A DNA stretch of 64,000 nucleotides, from the NCBI RefSeq assembly GCF_025118155.1, contig NW_026251402.1:434001-498000 (forward strand), given 5' to 3'. The notes beneath the pieces are model-generated. The model was given only the letters and a program-made list of their open reading frames with translations, did not search any database and was not told where the DNA came from. The stretch comes from Cokeromyces recurvatus. Lineage: Eukaryota; Mucoromycota; Mucoromycetes; Mucorales; Mucoraceae. This document shows, in pieces, positions 57,235 to 64,000 of the stretch (position 1 is its first letter; every line of letters starts with the position of its first letter). The position numbers were made by a program, and so were the translations under genes.

Positions 57235-58782
57235 TTATCTGCGTTCATAGTCAAAATCAAGTTCAAATTGAACATAAGGTCGATAACTACTATCATTGAC
57301 AGATTGTAATTCATGATCCAAAAGTTCATCTTGATGATCATTTTTAATAGCCTGTCCATGGACTCCACCTAAACGACCATATTGAGCTACTAAAGTTTCA
57401 TCTACTTTTTTTTCAAATTTGGACTTTGATTGAATAGTAACTGAACAAAAATCAGGAGGTAAACCATAACGAAGAACAGACTCAACGAAAACTCTAAGTG
57501 CCTTAAGATGTAACCAAGCAGCAAAGGCTTCACTAAAGTTGATCTTTGCTAAACGCAGTAATTCAGCATGTTGCTCACGTTCAGTAGCAGATGCTTCTTC
57601 TAATTCACGTTGTTGTGTTTGTAAAGCATCTTCATCATAAGTAAAATCACGAGGAATAAATCTTTCTTCTCTTGCCTTGTGACAATATTCTTCGGCAATA
57701 CGTTTGAATAATGTAACAGAGAATAACCCAAATTCTTCATCTTCGGCAATTTTACTATTATAAACCTCAGTGAGTTTTACAAATTGCTCTGTTACTTGTC
57801 ATTTGTTTATTGTACTTACACAGTAGATCGAGGAACAACCATCTCTGTCAATGTTTCATATTTGTTATTCCATTGCTTATAAAGCGTTTTGGGTACAGCA
57901 ACAATTAAGGTAGTTAAAAATTCAGAATTTAATACGCAATGTTGCTTCTTAACAATACCATTTAAGCTACGAACAGATAAATTACCGCTATAAAAAATAT
58001 AGCAATGTTATTATCTCTCTTTCTCTCTTCCTTTCTCTCTTTCTCTCTTTTTTCTTTATCACTCCTTAATGTTATACATTACGTTTGTTTACGTTGTAAC
58101 GTTTGAAGGGCATTTTTATTTTGGGTATATAAGTTTAACTTGTTCTTCATAACAGTATCAATAGCTGCAACTTCCTATAAAGTGAAAAAAAAAATGTAAC
58201 TTTGTTTTTTAGTTTCATGTTTCATCTATATTAAATTATCCTCTTTACTTGACTTAATGTAGCTGTGGTTTCTTGTAAGGATTTATCGGTACGATACTTC
58301 ATGGTATTCCATTGAAAAGTAGAGATATATTGCTCGATAGATTCTATTGATGTATATAAAAAGGGAAAGAGAGGTGGAAGGGCGAGAGAAGGAAATAAAG
58401 TTAAATACGCGTTCTTAAACTTATTTATGTAATATATTTACTATCATTGACTAACAACTGATCCTGAAGGTTTAACTGTTGACCTTTCAATAAGTTATTC
58501 AACAGGTCGCTCATCTTATTAACTGATTGTTCAAAAACTGAATCATGTTTAATAAGGTCATCTGATAAAAGTACCAATGCATCCAAAGTACCAATCTATT
58601 GAATTATTCGTATTCATTTTCTTTCTTTTTTTTTTTTCTTTTTTTGAATTTTTCTATAATACCTTAAATTCAGGAATGTTTAATTTGTAAGTTTGGGCAT
58701 ATTCTGTTAATTTTCCTTTGATATTTAAAAATGTATTTTGCTTGTCTCCTAAAGCAGGTACCGAGATGAATGTATATTTCAT
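57235..58782 (-). CDS. VMA5: V-type ATPase subunit C
   Basis: Minus-strand gene of about seven exons. It starts MKYTFISVPALGDKQNTFLN, the beta-strand foot common to subunit C. Helical exons follow (DDLIKHDSVFEQSVNKMSDL, NDSIESIEQYISTFQWNTMK, LYTQNKNALQTLQRKQTGNL), then the head domain SEFLTTLIVAVPKTLYKQWN, MVVPRSTV, LFSVTLFKRIAEEYCHKARE and AWLHLKALRVFVESVLRYGL, which is a strong family signature. It ends YRPYVQFELDFDYERR. Known role: peripheral-stalk subunit bridging V1 and Vo; it is released on glucose loss to disassemble the pump. Length about 390 residues, normal. The intron near 57770-57825 has two possible acceptors, differing by a few residues (STVYNSKIAE or STVKIAE). Confidence 0.93.
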
Positions 58783-59498
58783 TTGTTTATGTTTAAGAAA
58801 AAAAAAAGGGAAACGCAAGCTCAGACAAAAAAAAAAAAAAAAAAGAAATGCCTACAAAAAAAGATAAATGCGGACAATTAAAATGCCTTTTTTTTTTTTA
58901 TAATTGTAGTAGATAAACATAACCCTCATTATCTACTTTAAAGTAGTTTATACAGCCAATATTATCATTAAATAGTGCGTGTAAATGACTTGAGATGTAT
59001 AATTCAAGATATATTTTCTTCTTGTTATATTAATTTGTAAAATCAAAGTACAATATTTATATACACTTTTATTAGTTATTATGATAGGAAGAAGTATAGA
59101 ATTACTATGAGTTATTTTACGTAATAGTCTTTACTATGATTACATTTACTAAATCGCTTACACTTTAATTTTCTCTTTCCTTTGAGAAAAAAAAATAATA
59201 AAATAAGAAACGTTTAATATGAATTGATATCTTTTTTATATATTTATAGCATTTTTTATTTTTGAATTCCATATTGGGTAATCTGTTTACGCTTTCTTTT
59301 TGAGGAGAGTTCCGCTAACAAAAAAAAAAAAAAAAAAAGTGCTATATAATATTTCCCTGTTTAGGCAAGATACATACAATTATATTATACATTATTCAGA
59401 TTTATTCATTTAATCTTTTCTTCTTCTTTTGCTTTGTTTTATTTATTTGTTTTATTTTTTTTTTTTGAATTTTCAATATTTAATAAAATAGGATTCTT
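58783..59498. other. Divergent promoter region, no gene seen
   Basis: About 700 nt between VMA5 (-) and the CH-kinase gene (+), AT-rich with A18-A19 tracts near 58829 and 59320 and a T/C-rich leader before 59499. No coding or RNA feature recognised. Confidence 0.5.
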
Positions 59499-62400
59499 AT
59501 GACTTCTAATAATACAATAACAGCAGTCAATGCAACTGTCTTTCAACAAAAACAACCAGAAGAAATCGCAAGACAATACTTAACTGAAGTCCTTGATTTA
59601 AAAGACTTACCAACCGGCACACTGCAAGAAGTATTAAAGGACGGTACTATACTCTGTCGGTATGTATAATACATTAAATCGAACTAATTATTTTCTGTAC
59701 TTACTATTCTTTTTTTTTTATTAGTTTTATACAGCGCTTTGCACCAAATGAATGCATTAATATAAACGAAGGACATAATAAATTTGCCTATGTAAATAAG
59801 CCTTTTTTTTTCTTTCCTTTTAGGATAGAAACTTGATTTATGTAAATTTACTAACCTAATTATTATTATTATTATCAGCAAGATAATATTGGCCAATTTC
59901 TTCGTGTAGCAGAAAATGTATGTTACCATTGCAAATGATACTTAACCTTTTGTTATTAACTAAAAAAAAAAAAAAAAATTGAAAATTAGCTTCATATACC
60001 CCAATCCGATTTATTTCAAACTGTAGACTTATTAGAAGATAAAAGAATGCAAAGTGTTGTATCATGTATTCTTGCAATTAAAAGAATTATGTCCGAAAGA
60101 AAACTCATGCCCTCAAAAAAGATAACAGAGGCACCAGCAACAGGCAAAAGAAGTGGTAATAGTGCTCGTAATTCACTTTTACTTGCATCCACCGCTCTCT
60201 ATCAGAATAGCAAAAACATGAATATCAATATGAATCCAAGTTCATGTATTGGATCCATCAACGATACTGTATATAATAAACTTTATTCTAAAATTTCTTC
60301 AAATTCTACGAAATCATCTGCGAATCAATATTTTCTTAACAACCAACAAAAGAACACCAGTACCTCTTATCTATCTGCTGTAAGTAATAATAACTCAACT
60401 AAAAAGAAAAATAGTATCGATTGGCAAAAGAAATTGAATGGCCATTTAACTGCAACTGACAGAAAGAAGGCAATAGCACCACAAAACACAGCATCAGCAG
60501 CATCAGCAGCAGCAGCATCAGCAGCAGCAACAGCAGCAGTAGGTAACGGGATAGGAGGATACGTAAAATCTCAGGTTCAAATGATAACTACCAATAATAA
60601 TTTAACCATTGCGGAACCCGTAGTCGTTAAAGTCAGAAGGTTCTCTTCCTCTGAGAATAGTGTTAAAAAGGAAGAAGAAAATAGTCAACAATTAGAAACA
60701 AAGAAGCCTGCCACAAAGCTATCACCAGTGACTGTATCGTTGCCTCCTCTACCACCTATACCAAAACCATCTAAATCAACTCCTCTTGTAGCTGCTACAG
60801 AAGTTACAGTCAATGATAGAAAACCAGATACCAACGAAACGAAGTCTACTAAAAATAATAGAGAGACTTATTATACAAATATAGAATCTAGTCGAAAGAC
60901 ATCTTTGAAAAAAATGGGTTCATGTGCTATAACTGTCGAAGGTGATGATGGTATTTCTGCAGTTTATGTAAGTTTTTTTTTCTTCTTCCTTTTCGAGTAT
61001 ATAGTGTGTGTGTGTGTGTTTTGGAGAGGGGAAAAAAAACAAACACGGAAGTATTGATAGATTTATGGTTATATATAATAATAGGCGCTTGGTAAAAGTA
61101 TTGGCAAAGGTCAGTTTGGAGAAGTATTTGGAGGTTTAAATATGGATACTGGGGAGTACGTTGCTATTAAACGCATAAGGAGAAACCAAATGGAATGTGA
61201 TGATATGGTATATATATATATATGCATGATAAATCTTATATATATAACATACATATTTATCTCATTCAAATATACATATAGAATGAAGTAGGCGTACTTA
61301 AGCATTTAAATAGTGAGCACATAGTAAGATATAAGGGATTTTCAAAAGATAAAGAATATTTAAATATCATTTTAGAGTAAGTAATATACATATATAACAG
61401 CTTTGTGTATACACCGTATATCTAATGATTACCTATGTATACAAGATATGTAGAAATGGGTTCACTCCGTAATAATATTAAAGCTTTTGGAAAATTTCCA
61501 GAAAAACTTGCTGCGTCATATACATACAAAATATTATCTGGACTTCATTATCTTCATTCTAAAGATGTGATTCATTGTGATTTAAAAGCAGCCAATATTC
61601 TATTGACAAAGACAGGAGGTTTGAAATTGACTGATTTTGGTGTTTCATTAAGTTTAAAAATGAAAGATGATGAAAATACAGGTGAGCCAGCAGGTACACC
61701 CAATTGGATGGCTCCTGAGGTGATTAAATTTGCAGGTGCCTCTGCAAAGTCTGATATATGGTCTCTAGGTTGTACAGTTGTAGAAATGCTAACAGGGAAA
61801 CCTCCTTATGCAGGCATGCCTTCATTTGCTGCTTTATATAAGATTGTAGAAGACGAAGAACCGCCAATTCCAAAAAATATTAAATTATCAAAGGTATTTT
61901 ACCATTTATCTTGTAAAAATTTGCAAATAATATATAAATTAAACTCTGATCTCTCTCTCTTTCTCTCTTTTAATCCTGTAACATTTATAGGAGGCTACAG
62001 AATTTTTAATGGCTTGTTTTAAAAAGAATCCTGAAGATAGACCATCAGCATATGAGTTAATGAAATCAAAATGGATGGAGTCCTATTTCAAAAGTGATCA
62101 GTCATTATTAGAAGTACCAACAGTAGAATATGTAATAAAAAAGAGCAAAAGTGAAACAAATCTTGAATATTCATCTATGAACTTCAATTCAGAACCTATA
62201 TCTAATAAGGATAGGAATGATTATCTAACTCATAATTTCGTTGATTATCAAACATACCAAGAAGGAGAAAAATGTTCTGGTTGCTCTATTTATATGAAAA
62301 GGCAATGGGTTAAAAGTTGTAAAGGTATACTAAAGATACATCTATATATCTCTATCCAGCTATTATATTAACTTATAATAATATAATAGAATGCCACCTT

Positions 62401-62694
62401 ACATTCCATTCATATTGCATAAACAAGGCGCTACCATGTACTAAAGGTTATCCTATTCCTACCATGGCAATTAAGCCTAACCCTCTTCTTGAAGAAAAAG
62501 TCAGTTCTAATGCAAGATATAAACCATTAGGCCCCATAACAAATATAGTAGGAAAAAATAAGAAATCTTATGTATCCATTATGCAACAGCAACCTAATGG
62601 GCTATATCAACACTTCAAATCTGAAGGCTATTTAAAATCAAAAGGGAACAATAGCAATAGAAGAAACCTTGTAGTATCTTCAATAATGACATAA
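59499..62694 (+). CDS. CH-domain STE-type protein kinase with C-terminal C1-like finger
   Basis: Plus-strand gene of about ten exons, roughly 880 residues. N-terminal calponin-homology domain (about residues 20-130): EIARQYLTEVLDLKDLPTGT, LKDGTILCRFIQRFAPNECI, NKFAYQDNIGQFLRVAENL, LFQTVDLLEDKRMQSVVSCI. A long low-complexity linker follows (Ser/Asn, an Ala-rich run, a proline stretch). The kinase domain has GKSIGKGQFGEVFGGLN, VAIKRIRR, EYLNIILEYVEMGSLRNNIK, VIHCDLKAANILL, LTDFGVSLS, GTPNWMAPEVI and DIWSLGCTVVEML. The kinase most resembles septation-network Cdc7/SepH or plant MAP3K-epsilon. After it come CSGCSIYMKRQWVKSCKEC, then HLTFHSYCINKALPC: a C1-like zinc finger. Catalytic Lys, Asp and DFG are present; HRD is HCD (see findings). 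A role in cytokinesis or actin-linked signalling is inference. Confidence 0.87.
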
Positions 62695-63137
62695 TAAGGC
62701 ACAAACATATTGTATATATTCGCTACCATATTGTAAATAATTTATATACACGTATTTTGTTTTAGTCTTGATTTATGACATAAAATAAAAATTATACTTC
62801 AACTTTTTAAAATACAATTGTTATACATGTACATTATGTATATACACATATTAATAAATTTTTTTCTTACCTATTCGACTTGAATGCTTTATCTTTTTTT
62901 TTTCTTTCATACATGAAGTTTATTTATTTTAACTATAATTTGACTTTTCACATTATTATTAAGTAATTTAAAAATTTTATTATTATTATTTTTTTATTTT
63001 ATTTTTTTGAAAGATAGGAATAAAAAAGGAAAAAAAAAATATCAAGATTGTGGTTTTACATTCAGTGAGTACAAATATGTTTACTATATCTTTTGATAAT
63101 GAAAAATAAAAATATAAAATAGCATAAGTGTTTTTTT
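62695..63137. other. Convergent 3' intergenic region
   Basis: AT-rich sequence between the stop of the CH-kinase gene and the stop of the minus-strand surface-protein gene. No gene seen. Confidence 0.55.
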
Positions 63138-64000
63138 TTAAAGCAAGAAAATAGCAGCACCAAGAGCACCGGCCATACAAATAACACTAGCTTTGAGAGA
63201 AACAGCACCAGAATCCACATGAAGTTGTTTAAGGTTGGCAGAATCAAAGACACTCATATTGTTAGCAGAGGGTACATTGATAGCGCTAGCTTGAGAGGCG
63301 TCTCTAGTAACAATAGATTCAGAGTTTGTTGGATCTGGAAGAGCAGATTCAGTAGTAGTGGTAGCTTTGGTTTTAGTTTTGTGTTTGGTTTTGGTTTTAT
63401 TTTCATCGCCATGCTTATCAGAATCAGAAACTTCAGCACGTTTTTCAAGAGAATCAACTTTGTTTGTTGGAGCAGCAGCGAAAGCAGTAGGCATGGTAAA
63501 AGTGAAAGGTGAAATACTAATAGGAGAATGAGTGAATGGGAGTGGAATGAGATGTTCAGTGTCAGTTTCGGTACTGGTACTACTACTACTAGTAGTAGTA
63601 GTAGTTCTGTGTCTGGTTTCAGTTTCAGTGGGAGTTCCAGTAGGTACAGTAAAAGTGAAAGGTGAAAAACTGATACGAGAAGTAGTCATTGGAAATGGAA
63701 TAGGATGTTCAGTGTTAGTTTCGGTACTAGTTCTGGTTCTAGTTTTGGTTCTGGTTCTAGTAAGAGGACCGGTAGGCAGAGGAAGTTCACTTATATCAAT
63801 AATAACAGGTTTAGAGGTATGCTTATCAACATCAGGAACCTTAGCACGTTTTTCAAGAGAATCAACTTTGTTTGTTGGAGCAGCAGCGAAAGCAGTAGGC
63901 ATGGTAAAAGTGAAAGGTGAAATACTAATAGGAGAATGAGTGAATGGGAGTGGAATGAGATGTTCAGTGTCAGTTTCGGTACTGGTACTACTACTACTAG
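63138..64000 (-). CDS. Repeat-rich GPI-anchored surface protein, 5' end beyond the window
   Basis: Open minus-strand frame running off the right edge, so the start and any signal peptide are not visible. The protein is Thr/Ser/Pro-rich with a 136-residue (408-nt) tandem repeat; the window holds one full unit and part of another. Each unit contains ISISPFTFTMPTAFAAAPTN, then KVDSLEKRA, and Thr-rich stretches (TETDTEHLIPLPF, RTRTKTRTRTSTE). After the last repeat a lysine/threonine segment leads to VDSGAVSLKASVICMAGALG and a hydrophobic end AAIFLL, typical of a GPI-attachment signal. A cell-wall or surface role is inferred from composition and anchor. The SLEKRA motifs resemble Kex2-type cleavage sites (see findings). 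Opposite-strand frames are shadows of the repeat. Confidence 0.75.
   Translation of the reverse strand, partial: SSSSTSTETDTEHLIPLPFTHSPISISPFTFTMPTAFAAAPTNKVDSLEKRAKVPDVDKHTSKPVIIDISELPLPTGPLTRTRTKTRTRTSTETNTEHPIPFPMTTSRISFSPFTFTVPTGTPTETETRHRTTTTTSSSSTSTETDTEHLIPLPFTHSPISISPFTFTMPTAFAAAPTNKVDSLEKRAEVSDSDKHGDENKTKTKHKTKTKATTTTESALPDPTNSESIVTRDASQASAINVPSANNMSVFDSANLKQLHVDSGAVSLKASVICMAGALGAAIFLL
63410..64000 (-). repeat. 408-nt tandem repeat inside the surface-protein gene
   Basis: The sequence around GTACTGGTACTACTACTACT occurs at 63571 and again at 63979, an offset of 408 nt (136 codons). Similarity extends over the flanking 150 nt with few changes. A shorter internal similarity (ISFSPFTFTVPT versus ISISPFTFTMPT) shows older duplication within the unit. 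Confidence 0.85.

Noticed and set aside
63219..63939. Plus-strand Val/Ser-rich frames across the surface-protein gene
   Set aside because: They are the reverse complement of the Thr-rich repeat; the minus frame has the GPI signal and consistent repeats.

Overview
The window is AT-rich nuclear DNA of a filamentous fungus, most probably a Mucorales (Mucoromycota) species. This rests on gene density, many short GT-AG introns (about 50-100 nt), CYP61 and cobalamin-independent methionine synthase genes, and decayed Tc1/mariner and lineage-specific repeat proteins of a type I associate with Mucorales. The lineage call is inference; no database was searched. No rRNA, convincing tRNA or CRISPR was recognised.

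Layout. 0.4-9.1 kb: POLE3/Dpb4 (-), maleylacetoacetate isomerase (+), WBP2-like (+), an Nrg1-like zinc-finger factor (-), mitochondrial phosphate carrier (+), ATG101 (-). 9.5-17.5 kb: folylpolyglutamate synthase (-), a MoaB/CinA-type protein (-), an arrestin-like protein (-), a small unknown protein (+), a MIT-domain protein (-). 18.2-25.9 kb: an N-extended family-16 methyltransferase (+), an ADCK/Mcp2 kinase-like protein (+), an F-box protein (-), JMJD7 (+) and an AANAT-type acetyltransferase (-). 26.3-38.6 kb: RAB3GAP2 N-domain protein (-), SART3-like protein (-), Dus1 (+), a SAM methyltransferase (+), GAA1 (-). 39.2-43.5 kb: a GST (-) and MET6 (-). 43.5-56.5 kb is gene-poor: the only clear housekeeping gene is ERG5/CYP61, and the rest holds decayed transposase and lineage-specific gene pieces. 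56.5-64 kb: MIX17/CHCHD2 (+), VMA5 (-), a calponin-homology/STE-type kinase/C1 protein (+), and the 3' part of a repeat-rich GPI-anchored surface protein (-).

The genes do not form one pathway; this is an ordinary mosaic of housekeeping genes interrupted by a repeat-eroded island. One-carbon metabolism is represented twice (MET7, MET6), as are mitochondrial functions (phosphate carrier, Mcp2, MIX17) and membrane or autophagy functions (ATG101, RAB3GAP2, MIT protein, GAA1, VMA5).

Most interesting observations: a probable single-nucleotide exon in the phosphate carrier; a SART3-like protein that keeps the HAT domain and the C-terminal LSm-binding motif but has no RRM; a CH-kinase-C1 protein with a non-RD catalytic loop; a lineage-specific gene whose splice frame joins it to a Tc1 transposase fragment; a 408-nt repeat protein with KR sites; and a complete strand bias of long homopolymers (all T on +).
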